Below are positions 21,047-30,035 of a stretch of DNA of 64,000 nucleotides, in pieces. Within the stretch, counting starts at the first letter, position 1. Each line of letters starts with the position of its first letter. The notes under the pieces are model-generated. The model had not been told where the DNA came from. It worked only from the letters and a program-made list of their open reading frames with translations, and searched no databases. The position numbers and the translations under genes are program-made. Source of the stretch: Paenibacillus kribbensis (lineage in GTDB: Bacteria; Bacillota; Bacilli; Paenibacillales; Paenibacillaceae); contig NZ_CP020028.1 in NCBI RefSeq assembly GCF_002240415.1, positions 1,327,501 through 1,391,500 on the forward strand. Reading direction: 5' to 3'.

Positions 21047-22357
21047 CTAATCCGGTGTTTTTTCCGTTAAAGGCTCCTGTGTTTTATCATTCGACCAGCC
21101 GAGCACGTCAATCAGCTTGAAGAACAGGCTGAGGACGATGCCGATGATTGTTGCCAGCGCCATACCTTTCAGGGTAACTGCGCCCCAAGTGAGTGTCGTA
21201 CCGCTGATTCCGACAACAAGTACGATGGTAGCGAGCAGCATATTGGTCGGTTTGGCGAAATCCACCTTTTGCTCGACAAAGATTCTCAGACCAGAGGCAG
21301 CGATGACACCGAACAACAGCAAGGATACGCCGCCCATGACTGGAGCCGGGATGTTCGAAACAATTGCTGAGAAGGTGCCTGAGAAGGAGAGCAGGATGGC
21401 AATCACTGCGGCTCCGCCAATGACCCAAACAGAGTACACCTTCGTTAGTGCCATGACACCGATGTTTTCACCATAGGTTGTATTGGGCGTAGAGCCGACA
21501 AAGCCGGAAATCACAGTGGAAATACCGTTACCCAACAGTGAACGATGCAGGCCGGGATCTTTGGACAGCTCGCGTCCGACAATGTTGCTGGTTACGAGCA
21601 AATGACCAATATGCTCCACGATGACGACCAGTGCGACAGGAAGAATTGTCAGCATAGCCGAAGTATTAAATACTGGAGTGGTAATGACAGGATGTCCAAA
21701 CAAGGGAGCATCCGCAATGGCCTGTGTATTGACCATACCCATAAAATAAGCAAGCACATAGCCGACCACAATACCGATCAAGATATGGATGATTTTGGCA
21801 AATCCACGGAACAGTACCGCACCCAGAATAGTGACTCCGAGTGTAACAAGGGAAAGGGTAATGGTTTTGGGATCTGGAGACCATGCTTTAGTAGGGTCCG
21901 AATTGATAATGCCTGCCATGCCTGCTGCAACCGGAACCAGCTCCAGTCCGATCAGAGCTACAATGGAGCCCATGACTGCGGGTGGGAATACCACGTCCAG
22001 CCAACGGGTTCCAGCATATTTGATCACCAGTGCGACCAGGCAAAAAATAACACCCGTTGCGATGAAAGCACCGAGGGCCATAGCGTAACCGTTAACGCCT
22101 GGATTGCTTTTAAGCACAAGACTAACGGGAGCGATAAAAGCGAAGCTGGAGCCGAGATAGGCGGGAATTTTGCCACGGCAGATCCATATGTACAGCAGTG
22201 TGCCAATACCGTTCATCAGCAAAATCATGCCGGGATCGACACCGAAAATATTCGGCACCAGCACGGTGCTGCCAAACATGGCAAACAAATGCTGTAGGCT
22301 GAGCAGGAACCCGGGTCCTGCCGGAAGCTTTTCATTAACTTGAATTTCGCGTTGCAA
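21047..22357 (-). CDS. uraA: uracil/xanthine permease (UraA/PyrP family)
   Basis: 436 aa, minus strand, TTG start with AAGGAG nine bases upstream. About 14 hydrophobic segments. NCS2 signature regions: LLSLQHLFAMFGSTVLVPNI near the N-terminus, GSIVALIGLELVPVA, and the substrate motif GFVGSTPNTTYGENIGVMAL. It is a proton-coupled nucleobase importer; the close match to UraA-type motifs favours uracil. No pyr attenuator was recognised upstream. It is transcribed against its neighbours. Confidence 0.92.
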   Translation of the reverse strand: MQREIQVNEKLPAGPGFLLSLQHLFAMFGSTVLVPNIFGVDPGMILLMNGIGTLLYIWICRGKIPAYLGSSFAFIAPVSLVLKSNPGVNGYAMALGAFIATGVIFCLVALVIKYAGTRWLDVVFPPAVMGSIVALIGLELVPVAAGMAGIINSDPTKAWSPDPKTITLSLVTLGVTILGAVLFRGFAKIIHILIGIVVGYVLAYFMGMVNTQAIADAPLFGHPVITTPVFNTSAMLTILPVALVVIVEHIGHLLVTSNIVGRELSKDPGLHRSLLGNGISTVISGFVGSTPNTTYGENIGVMALTKVYSVWVIGGAAVIAILLSFSGTFSAIVSNIPAPVMGGVSLLLFGVIAASGLRIFVEQKVDFAKPTNMLLATIVLVVGISGTTLTWGAVTLKGMALATIIGIVLSLFFKLIDVLGWSNDKTQEPLTEKTPD

Positions 22358-22625
22358 CGCAGTTCACTCCTTAGTTCGTTCAATTATTCTTATATACATT
22401 AATTACTTTTCGTAATTTTTTCAATACAATTCGTCTTATTTCGTCAACATTCCTGATTTGCTGGTCTATTTGTGACGGAATAACACGACAATACCCAACC
22501 TGTAATAGTTGACGTGTGACGTAGTAACCGTCATAATTATAGGAAATCACTTTTAAAAGGGAACCTTTGCGCGACATTGATCGGCGGGTTCCATTTTGCA
22601 TAGAAAGGACACGGAATAGAGCAGA

Positions 22626-24803
22626 ATGGGGATAGAGCAATTACTTAAAAAGGCCGGGGCCTATACCAGAGAAGCAGATCTTATCCGCATCAGGGACGCC
22701 TATGATTTTGCCGAGCAGGCCCATTCGGGGCAGACGCGCAAGTCCGGTGAACCTTATATTCTGCATCCGCTTGCGGTTGCTGATATCGTCGTTAATATGC
22801 AGATGGATACCATCTCCATTATCGCCGCTCTTTTGCATGATGTTGTGGAGGATACGACGGTGTCTTTGGCGCAGATTCGCGAGCATTTTGGCGATACATG
22901 TGCGATGCTTGTCGATGGTTTGACGAAGCTGGAGCGTATCCAGTTCCGTTCCAAGGAAGAACAGCAGAACGAAAATTATCGAAAAATGTTTATTGCTATG
23001 GCACAGGACATTCGTGTCATTGTTATTAAGCTGGCGGACCGTTTGCATAATATGCGCACCTTGAAATATCAGTCGGAGGAAAGCCAGCGCCGAATTGCTT
23101 ATGAAACGCTGGAGATTTTCTGCCCGATTGCGAACCGCTTGGGTATTTCAGCGATTAAATGGGAAATGGAAGATATTGCTCTTCGCTATCTGAATCCTCA
23201 GCAGTATTATCGCATCGCCAATTTGATGCATAAGAAACGGGCAGAGCGGGAGCAATTTATTGATAATGTTATTGTACGTATCAGGGAGAAACTGGAAGAA
23301 ATGGGCATTCAGGCTGATCTTTCCGGGCGTCCCAAGCACATTTACAGTGTGTTTAAAAAAATGACAACGAAGAACAAGCAATTCAATGAAATATATGATT
23401 TGCTGGCGATTCGTATTATTGTGGATAATATTAAGGACTGTTATGCCACTCTGGGGATTATCCATACGTTGTGGAAGCCTATGCCTGGACGGTTTAAGGA
23501 CTATATTGCCATGCCTAAGGCCAATATGTATCAGTCCCTTCATACAACAGTCGTGGGCCCCAACGGGGAACCTACCGAGGTGCAAATTCGCACGGTGGAT
23601 ATGCATCGCACAGCTGAATTCGGGATTGCGGCCCATTGGGCTTATAAAGAAGGCAACGGAGCCAATAACACGAACTTTGAGGATAAAATCACTTTTTTTC
23701 GAGAAATTCTGGAGCTGCAAAATGAGGCGAAGGACGCGTCGGAATTTGTGGAATCGCTCAAAATGGACTTTTTCTCGGACCTTGTGTTTGTGTTCACTCC
23801 AAAAGGGGAAGTCATTGAGCTGCCTGCCGGATCGGTTCCGCTGGACTTTGCTTTCCGTATTCATACTGAAGTTGGTAACCGAACGATTGGCTCCAAGGTA
23901 AATGGAAGAATTGTGCCCCTGGACTATCGGCTTAAAACCGGCGATATCGTCGAAATTATGACGTCCAAGCATTCTTATGGACCTAGTCAGGACTGGATCA
24001 AAATTGCCCAGTCCTCTCACGCGCGCAGTAAAATCAAGCAATGGTTTAAGAAAGAAAAGCGCGAGGAGAATATCGAAAAAGGCCGTGAGAATCTGGAGCG
24101 TGAGCTCAAAAAACGCGATATAGAGCCTTCGGTATGGATGAGTGACGATAAGCTTCAGGAAGCGGCAGCAAAATTCTCTTTCAACGATATAGAGGATATG
24201 CTGTCTGCGATTGGCTTTGGCGGCATCACCGCAGCTCAGGTCTGTACACGCCTGACAGAGAAGCTGCGCAAGGAGCAGGAAGAGGCACGGCTAATCGAGC
24301 TAACCACCGAGGTCAAGGAGTACAAGCCGCAGGGCGAACGTAAAAAAACACCGACCAACGGCGTCAGCGTCAGAGGAGTCGACAATTTACTCGTTCGTTT
24401 TGCACGATGTTGCAATCCCGTGCCGGGAGACGACATTATCGGTTATGTAACACGTGGCCGCGGCGTATCGGTTCACCGGACAGATTGCCCGAATATTCCT
24501 GCGGGTACGGGGGAAGATCAGGCTCGTGTGATCGAGGTTGAGTGGGAGGAAGCAGCAGAGGTCAATTACAGCGTCGATATTGAGATTACAGGACATGACC
24601 GCAACGGTCTGCTGAACGAAGTGCTTCAGGCTATATCCGAGAACAAAACCAGCTTCTCGGCCGTCACAGGCCGTACCGACAAAAACAAAATGGCGATGAT
24701 TCACATTACGATTCTCATTCGCAATACGGATCATTTGCATTCTGTTGTCGAACGGATCAAACGGGTGAAAGATGTATATACCGTGCATCGGATTATGCAA
24801 TAG
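22626..24803 (+). CDS. relA: RelA/SpoT bifunctional (p)ppGpp synthetase/hydrolase
   Basis: 725 aa from ATG 22626; the ribosome site is weak (GGACACGGAA). Domains in order: HD hydrolase (RKSGEPYILHPLAVA, then LLHDVVEDT at about residue 68), synthetase (IYDLLAIRIIV, then YQSLHTTVVGP), TGS (FVFTPKGEVIELPAGSVPLD, about residues 393-450), helical and zinc-finger region (RCCNPVPGDDIIGYVTRGRG), and a C-terminal ACT domain (VDIEITGHDRNGLLNEVLQA). Both active centres look intact. It drives the stringent response on uncharged tRNA at the ribosome. dtd follows, as in B. subtilis. Confidence 0.97.
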   Translation: MGIEQLLKKAGAYTREADLIRIRDAYDFAEQAHSGQTRKSGEPYILHPLAVADIVVNMQMDTISIIAALLHDVVEDTTVSLAQIREHFGDTCAMLVDGLTKLERIQFRSKEEQQNENYRKMFIAMAQDIRVIVIKLADRLHNMRTLKYQSEESQRRIAYETLEIFCPIANRLGISAIKWEMEDIALRYLNPQQYYRIANLMHKKRAEREQFIDNVIVRIREKLEEMGIQADLSGRPKHIYSVFKKMTTKNKQFNEIYDLLAIRIIVDNIKDCYATLGIIHTLWKPMPGRFKDYIAMPKANMYQSLHTTVVGPNGEPTEVQIRTVDMHRTAEFGIAAHWAYKEGNGANNTNFEDKITFFREILELQNEAKDASEFVESLKMDFFSDLVFVFTPKGEVIELPAGSVPLDFAFRIHTEVGNRTIGSKVNGRIVPLDYRLKTGDIVEIMTSKHSYGPSQDWIKIAQSSHARSKIKQWFKKEKREENIEKGRENLERELKKRDIEPSVWMSDDKLQEAAAKFSFNDIEDMLSAIGFGGITAAQVCTRLTEKLRKEQEEARLIELTTEVKEYKPQGERKKTPTNGVSVRGVDNLLVRFARCCNPVPGDDIIGYVTRGRGVSVHRTDCPNIPAGTGEDQARVIEVEWEEAAEVNYSVDIEITGHDRNGLLNEVLQAISENKTSFSAVTGRTDKNKMAMIHITILIRNTDHLHSVVERIKRVKDVYTVHRIMQ

Positions 24804-24942
24804 CCTTGTAAGCGTGAAAAAAGGCTTGTAGCCTTGTGTAGCGTATTTGGGTATAAAGCCCCCCATAGGTCGCTATGAGAAGTCGTGCTGCGGCTGCAAG
24901 CACCTTTTAAAGGGGAAAGTTAAAGGAGACAGCGGATAGTCG

Positions 24943-25389
24943 ATGAAAATCATCATTCAGCGCTGTAAAGACGCTCAGGTAACGGTTAATCAAAAGGTGG
25001 TCGGCAAGATTGGAGCCGGATTAATGCTGCTGGTCGGTATAGGTCAGGGAGATACGGCGGCTGATGCCGTTTACTTGGCGGATAAAACAGCGGGATTACG
25101 TATATTTGAGGATGCTGAAGGAAAAATGAACGACAGTGTGCTGGATGTCGGCGGGTCCATTTTGTCGGTCTCTCAGTTTACATTGTATGGTGACTGCCGT
25201 AAGGGGAGAAGGCCCAACTTTATGGGAGCGGCCAAGCCTGAGGATGCAGAGAAGCTGTATGATTTTTTCAACAGCCAGCTTCGAGCCAAAGGCTTGGAGG
25301 TCGAGACGGGCATTTTTGGAGCGATGATGGATGTATCATTAACCAACTGGGGCCCGGTGACGCTGATTCTGGATAGCGAACGTTCGTAG
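24943..25389 (+). CDS. dtd: Dtd, D-aminoacyl-tRNA deacylase
   Basis: 148 aa from ATG 24943, with AAAGGAGA upstream. Dtd hydrolyses D-aminoacyl-tRNA and Gly-tRNA-Ala. Active-site motifs are visible: [10 protein letters not shown] (about residues 77-86) and [12 protein letters not shown] near the C-terminus. A weak hairpin (GTGCT/AGCAC, 24885-24903, followed by CTTTT) lies between relA and dtd, so coupling to relA is uncertain. Confidence 0.95.
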   Translation: MKIIIQRCKDAQVTVNQKVVGKIGAGLMLLVGIGQGDTAADAVYLADKTAGLRIFEDAEGKMNDSVLDVGGSILSVSQFTLYGDCRKGRRPNFMGAAKPEDAEKLYDFFNSQLRAKGLEVETGIFGAMMDVSLTNWGPVTLILDSERS

Positions 25390-25522
25390 GTACACGTTGT
25401 TGGTTCGTGGGCATGGATCAGCACGAAGCAGAATAAAATGACCGTTCATGGAGACGATAATGTTATCCCAACTGGTGATAAGCCGGGTGGATAGCCTTAA
25501 GGGTGACAGGAGAGACAAAGCA

Positions 25523-25684
25523 ATGCGTCAAATCCCAAAAATGGACGGTTATCGAAGCGCTGCACTGCTTTTCCCCGGTAGTATTCAGGAGGCGATCAGC
25601 CTTACCCGCGATGCTGATACGTTATTGCAACATGTTGCAGCAGCCATGAACAAGCCGGGGCGCGGTGCTTTGCCGCGCAGGTAA
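25523..25684 (+). CDS. small hypothetical protein
   Basis: 53 codons from ATG 25523, with AGGAGAG eight bases upstream; the frame is open further back to 25448. No recognisable domain. The sequence (GYRSAALLFPGSIQEAISLT) is not obviously membrane or repeat. A terminator follows at 25707, which supports a transcribed unit here, but the ORF could be a decayed gene. Confidence 0.35.
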   Translation: MRQIPKMDGYRSAALLFPGSIQEAISLTRDADTLLQHVAAAMNKPGRGALPRR

Positions 25685-25706
25685 GGCATGATATGTATCA
25701 GCAGTG

Positions 25707-25729
25707 AAGGAGCCGAAAGGCTCTTTTTC
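25707..25729 (+). terminator. terminator downstream of the dtd region
   Basis: AAGGAGCC-GAAA-GGCTCTTT: 8 pairs (one G:U) with a GAAA tetraloop, then T-rich sequence. Confidence 0.85.
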
Positions 25730-25759
25730 TTATTGACTGACCAGTTTGAGGATTCTGAA

Positions 25760-25873
25760 ATGCAAGTATTCTACACCATTGAAAAAGCTATTGCAGATTT
25801 GAAATCAGGCGACTATGATGAGGTCATTTATAAAGTACGTTCAAATCGTGGATATGTGGCGCAACTGGATTAA
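25760..25873 (+). CDS. possible 37-aa small protein
   Basis: ATG 25760 with GAGG about eight bases upstream gives a charged 37-residue peptide (MQVFYTIEKAIADLKSGDYD onward, ending VAQLD). It could be real because it starts just after a terminator and has reasonable codon use. No family is recognised. Confidence 0.3.
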   Translation: MQVFYTIEKAIADLKSGDYDEVIYKVRSNRGYVAQLD

Positions 25874-26020
25874 AACCGGGAGATGGTCACAAGATTATCG
25901 ATACTTGCGGGAATTAGTCTGCTACAGAATGGTTGTAATACAATTGTAATATTCGAAACATCATTCCTTAATATTCGTTGCTTATAATAACAGCATGACC
26001 CCCTTTTGATATAACTTTTG

Positions 26021-26050
26021 AACCTGCGGACCGTTTCCGCAGGTTTTTTT
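26021..26050 (+). terminator. strong hairpin terminator
   Basis: Perfect 10-bp stem AACCTGCGGA/TCCGCAGGTT with a 5-base loop (CCGTT) and seven T. No gene lies immediately upstream, so it may end readthrough from the dtd region or a short RNA starting near 25995. Confidence 0.85.
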
Positions 26051-26189
26051 CTGTTGTTAAGACTTATTGACTTATTTGCAGGATACAGCAAGTTGTTATG
26101 AGGCTTACAATATCGGAACCTGCGATGCGAGGGATAATTATTTTTCATTTTTCCTAAATAATTCAAGAAAAAATGAAAGATTATTTAAT

Positions 26190-26218
26190 TTGACATTAAC
26201 TTTCTTTTTGTATAAAGT
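26190..26218 (+). promoter_or_regulatory. putative promoter of the phosphotransferase-like gene
   Basis: TTGACA at 26190-26195. A -10 is either TATAAA (26211-26216, 15-base spacer, preceded by TTG) or TAAAGT (26213-26218, 17-base spacer). This leaves a leader of about 100 bases. Confidence 0.5.
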
Positions 26219-26326
26219 GTAAAAAGATACTAAGTCCCGAAATAATAAAAAACATAACCAGAAAATATACCCACTTCCAATCACGGGGCCGAAATATTAC
26301 AACTGAAAAAGTTAGGAAGTGTCAAA

Positions 26327-28684
26327 ATGGGAAATGAAATAAAATGGTTTGCAGAAATAACTCCCGAACTTCAGAAATGGGCCGGAGGCAAAGGGGGGAT
26401 GCTTGCTAGGATGCTTCAGGCTGGCTATCCGATTCCTGACGGTTTTATTGTTTTTCCACAGGCATTCAAAGGGGAGAGGCTTGAGAAAAAGACATGGAAA
26501 GAAATTATAAGGTATTTGGAAAAGCTACGCAAGGATCACCCTAATGCTTCCTTTGCAGTAAGGTCTTCAGCCTTGAGCGAGGATTCTGCTGTAGCTTCTT
26601 TTGCAGGAGAGTTTGAAAGTGTCCTGGAAGTAGAAACGAATGACGACGTTCTGAAAGCCCTGGATGTGGTTCACTATTCTCAATACAGTGAGAGAGTGCA
26701 GGCATATAGTGCGGTTAAGGGTATTGAAGAAGCTCACCAAATGGCGGTTGTAGTCCAAATAATGGTTCCTTCTGAAATTTCGGGCGTTCTTTTCACAGTT
26801 GAGCCTATTACGGGCAATCGTTCTGCAATGTCTGGAAATCTTGTATTTGGATTAGGAGAGCAACTGGTATCCGGTGAAGGGAATGCTCATGCTTTCTCCT
26901 TATTCAAACCTTCTGGTCGATATGAAGGACCGAAAGAGCTACTTCCATATGTCCGAAAGTTATATCGATATGCTTCTCGCCTGGAAAAAGAAATGGGAGA
27001 GCCACAGGATATTGAGTGGGGCATTGCCAATGGAAAACTCTTTTTTTTACAAGCACGACCTGTTACCACCTTAAGCCCCGGAAATATGGATACATTTGAA
27101 TGGAATGATTCTTTAACAGGCGATTTTCTCTGGACGAATACAAATGTGGGTGAATCCATTTCAGACGTTGTTACTCCCTTAAGCTGGTCCATTATTCGTG
27201 CCTTGGATGAAGAACATAATGTGATCCCCGGCCATTATTTAATGTCTGGTAATATTTGTGGAAGAGTATACTCCAATGTGAGCGTATCATTATCCGCTTT
27301 TTTGGCATTTGGATGGAATAAAAAGTCATTATTAAAAAAAATGAGCAATGTTTTCGGGGAAATTCCTGATGAAATCCAAATTCCTGTATACCCGTTTTCT
27401 AAAAAAGAACTTATCAAAATAATGCTCCCCAAAATGCTGTATGCTTTTAAACAGAGCCGAAAAGCTATGAAGTTAATACCGCAGCACATAAAAAAAACAG
27501 CAGCCTGGTGCATTCAAACTGAAGAGTTAATTCGTAATACTCAGTCCAAAGATGAGTTGATAGCATTATGGAATGAGCAGCTTTGGTTTAAGAATATTGA
27601 AGCGATGTGGATTGCATTGGAAGGCCCCAGTAGTAAAATGCAAAATTTTGTTCGATGGAAAGAAAAGTTGGAGAAATGGATTGGGCGTGATGATACCAGT
27701 GTGCTTCTATCTAACCTGAGAGGATCTAAAGGTTTGGCGAGCTTGGGACCCGTTGTTGGTATATCTTCAGTAGTGAAAGGTGAAATGAGCCAGGAGGACT
27801 ATCTGTTGGAATATGGGCATCGAGGGCCGCATGAGTTTGAGCTATCGATGCCTGATCCAAGAGAGAACCCTGATTGGCTGGAAAAGCAGATCAAAGAAGC
27901 GAAGAAATCCGGCATGAGTGTAGACGACTTATTGTATAAGCAACGTGAACAAAATGAAATCGTATGGACAAGATTAGAACAGCGTTTTCCATACAAGATA
28001 AAGAAGTTGAAGCGTATAATAGCAAAAATTTCTGAAGGACCGCACTTAAGGGAAGCTGTACGTTCAGAATGGACACGTGTGTTCAGATTAAATCGCTCTT
28101 TCGCGCTGAAAGCAGGAGAGTTTATGGGTATAGGAGAAGATGTGTTTTTTCTGTATATAGATGAAATATTGAATTGGCTTGCAGGAGGAAGTCAAGATAT
28201 GGAGTGTATTTCGATCAGAAGAATGAACTATTTAAAATATAAGCAATTGCCTCCGTTACCCTCGATTATACGTGGGCGCTTTGAACCTTTAAAATGGCTG
28301 GAGGATCCGAATCGCAGAGTAGATTATTATGATCCATATATACCATTAGATATTTCGACCAATTCCGAAATCATTGAAGGAGTTGCAGGAGCGGCAGGCA
28401 GAATCGAGGGAACTGTGCGTGTTCTCAGGCATCCAGAGGATGGGCACCAGCTTCTTCCTGGTGAAATCTTGGTGACCTCGACGACGAATGTAGGCTGGAC
28501 TCCGCTTTTTCCAAAAGCAGCTGCGATTGTAACAGATATCGGAGCACCGCTATCCCATGCTGCTATTGTAGCCAGAGAACTAGGCATTCCAGCTGTTGTA
28601 GGATGTGGAAATGCTACCACAAGGATGAAAACTGGTGACAAGGTTATTGTTGACGGTGGGCAGGGAATTGTACAAATGAGGTAA
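26327..28684 (+). CDS. PEP-synthase/rifampin-phosphotransferase family protein
   Basis: 785 aa from ATG 26327. The N-terminal ATP-grasp (PPDK N) domain spans residues 1-255 (KGGMLARMLQAGYPIPDGFI, FAVRSSALSEDSAVASFAGE, VLFTVEPITG, DIEWGIANGKLFFLQARPVT). A long middle region follows (about 270-690), then a C-terminal phosphohistidine domain with the catalytic His in GAPLSHAAIVARELGIPAVV (about residue 745). This ATP-grasp / middle / His-swivel layout fits rifampin phosphotransferase and relatives. There is no PEP/pyruvate-binding TIM barrel, so it is not a classical PEP synthase. Substrate is unproven, and no rifamycin-associated element (GGGGCTTGC-type repeat) was found upstream. Confidence 0.75.
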   Translation: MGNEIKWFAEITPELQKWAGGKGGMLARMLQAGYPIPDGFIVFPQAFKGERLEKKTWKEIIRYLEKLRKDHPNASFAVRSSALSEDSAVASFAGEFESVLEVETNDDVLKALDVVHYSQYSERVQAYSAVKGIEEAHQMAVVVQIMVPSEISGVLFTVEPITGNRSAMSGNLVFGLGEQLVSGEGNAHAFSLFKPSGRYEGPKELLPYVRKLYRYASRLEKEMGEPQDIEWGIANGKLFFLQARPVTTLSPGNMDTFEWNDSLTGDFLWTNTNVGESISDVVTPLSWSIIRALDEEHNVIPGHYLMSGNICGRVYSNVSVSLSAFLAFGWNKKSLLKKMSNVFGEIPDEIQIPVYPFSKKELIKIMLPKMLYAFKQSRKAMKLIPQHIKKTAAWCIQTEELIRNTQSKDELIALWNEQLWFKNIEAMWIALEGPSSKMQNFVRWKEKLEKWIGRDDTSVLLSNLRGSKGLASLGPVVGISSVVKGEMSQEDYLLEYGHRGPHEFELSMPDPRENPDWLEKQIKEAKKSGMSVDDLLYKQREQNEIVWTRLEQRFPYKIKKLKRIIAKISEGPHLREAVRSEWTRVFRLNRSFALKAGEFMGIGEDVFFLYIDEILNWLAGGSQDMECISIRRMNYLKYKQLPPLPSIIRGRFEPLKWLEDPNRRVDYYDPYIPLDISTNSEIIEGVAGAAGRIEGTVRVLRHPEDGHQLLPGEILVTSTTNVGWTPLFPKAAAIVTDIGAPLSHAAIVARELGIPAVVGCGNATTRMKTGDKVIVDGGQGIVQMR

Positions 28685-28723
28685 GGGAATAAATTTTTAA
28701 ATATCTCAATAGATTTTTCAACC

Positions 28724-28766
28724 TATCAGCTTCTGTACGCTGTATATTCGCTTATAGGAGCTGATA
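28724..28766. repeat. inverted repeat upstream of the TetR gene
   Basis: TATCAGCTTCT and AGGAGCTGATA match at 10 of 11 positions, separated by 21 bases. No T-run follows. It could be a transcript hairpin after the preceding gene or an operator-like site; neither is demonstrated. Confidence 0.4.
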
Positions 28767-28968
28767 TTGGAATGGTCTCAAGTTTTGATGTAATGCTTTA
28801 CAGTCAGGTATATACGATTCTGGGTATCGTGAAGTACAAAGGATCATGATAAACTGAATGTAAACGCAAAATCGGGCAATAGTGTGTATGTGTCAGGAAT
28901 ATATGCTGAGGTAAATTGCTCGATGAGGAGCGAAACTTGAATGAGCATACTATTGAGGAGTGAAACAG

Positions 28969-29568
28969 ATGTCACTAGAACACCAGCAAAATCTCGGGCT
29001 GAGGGAGCGGAAAAAAGCAAAAACCATTGCATCCATTCAAATGCATGCACTACGCCTCTTCAGCGAACTGGGATATAACGAAACTACTGTGGAACAGATT
29101 GCGGAAGCAGCGGAAATTTCACCAAGTACTTTTTTTCGCTATTTTTCGAGCAAGGAGGATGTGATTATTACGGATAACTACGATCCCCTTCTTATATCAG
29201 CATTTGAGGATCAGCCATCTCATTTAACTCCACTTCAAGCAGTACGTAATGCTATGTTATCAACAACGTCTGACATGTCAGGCGACGAGATGTCCACGAC
29301 CCGTGAGCGTAACCAACTCGTGATGTCAGTACCGGAGCTCCGGGCTGCAACCTTGAATAACTTGACTGATACGATGCATATGATAGCCGAAATGGTTGCC
29401 AAACGGGTAGGACGAGATCCGGGAGATTTGCAGATTCGGACTTTCGCAGGTGCTGTCATAGGTGTTAACATATCTGTTATGTTGCATTATGCGGAAAATC
29501 CCAATGAAAATTTTTCTGAATTATTATCTGAAGCATTAAACCTCTTGGAGACAGGTCTTCCGCTATAA
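28969..29568 (+). CDS. TetR/AcrR family transcriptional regulator
   Basis: 199 aa. ATG 28969 is preferred because AGGAG lies eight bases upstream; a GTG at 28960 overlaps that site. The N-terminal helix-turn-helix (about residues 25-70, ALRLFSELGYNETTVEQIAE then ISPSTFFRYFSSKEDVI) is classical. The C-terminal ligand domain resembles the MftR-type group (NLTDTMHMIAEMVAKRVGRD). It stands alone between the phosphotransferase-like gene and loaP. It might regulate either side or itself. A terminator follows. Confidence 0.92.
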   Translation: MSLEHQQNLGLRERKKAKTIASIQMHALRLFSELGYNETTVEQIAEAAEISPSTFFRYFSSKEDVIITDNYDPLLISAFEDQPSHLTPLQAVRNAMLSTTSDMSGDEMSTTRERNQLVMSVPELRAATLNNLTDTMHMIAEMVAKRVGRDPGDLQIRTFAGAVIGVNISVMLHYAENPNENFSELLSEALNLLETGLPL

Positions 29569-29636
29569 ATAATTAGGCCTAAGTTTAAGAAGAGGCTTTG
29601 GGTTGCCTGCTTAAATCCCATATCATTATGTTACAG

Positions 29637-29688
29637 AAACAAGCTGTAAGCTGTCTTCGGTATTCGGCCGGAGGCAGCTTGTTTGGTT
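29637..29688 (+). terminator. terminator after the TetR gene
   Basis: AAACAAGCTG (29637-29646) pairs with CAGCTTGTTT (29675-29684), with a second inner stem, then GGTTTA. It isolates the PKS locus from upstream transcription. Confidence 0.8.
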
Positions 29689-30035
29689 TAACAATACATA
29701 AAATATACTGATTATATCATTCTATGATCTTTTTCATGGTAGTATGGCCATTTCCTGTTCGTGTCAATTTCTATGTTTAGTAAAATTAAATGCATAAATT
29801 CAACAAATGATATTAGTGTAAACCTGTTATATATTCATGATACCGCACGATATCAGGAAATGATTTAATTGGATAAAAAATAAATATATGTCGAAACTTG
29901 TATTAAATTATTTATTGATTAATAGTTTTCCTTTTGATAATATCTATTGCATAATCGAACAAGAAAAGTAAATAAATAGAATATTTAAAAATAAAATATT
30001 TCAATGTCTCTACTGAGAAGGGATTGACAGCGATT
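29689..30035 (+). other. AT-rich region upstream of loaP
   Basis: About 350 AT-rich bases without a gene. The best promoter candidate is listed separately at 29915-29943. Confidence 0.6.
29915..29943 (+). promoter_or_regulatory. putative promoter of loaP and the PKS operon
   Basis: TTGATT (29915-29920), 17-base spacer, TAATAT (29938-29943). It is the best sigma-A-like pair in the loaP upstream region. In such AT-rich DNA chance matches are common. Confidence 0.42.

Larger units (their letters stand above)
25874..26326 (+). other. AT-rich junction between core block and accessory genes
   Basis: No convincing gene. It holds a strong hairpin terminator (26021-26050) preceded by TATAAT (25983-25988), and a promoter-like sequence before the phosphotransferase-like gene. 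The 98-codon minus-strand ORF here overlaps the terminator and looks spurious. Confidence 0.5.

Noticed and set aside
21545..22297. 250-aa plus-strand ORF opposite the uracil permease
   Set aside because: Composition is that of a shadow frame (rich in His, Cys, Asn, Asp), no family features; the minus-strand permease is clear.
23148..24041. 297-aa minus-strand ORF opposite relA
   Set aside because: Shadow of the well-supported relA frame.
25870..26166. 98-aa minus-strand ORF
   Set aside because: Covers a perfect plus-strand terminator, has no ribosome site and unlikely composition.
26220..26326. Rifamycin-associated element before the phosphotransferase-like gene
   Set aside because: No GGGGCTTGC-type inverted repeat could be found in the upstream 450 bases.
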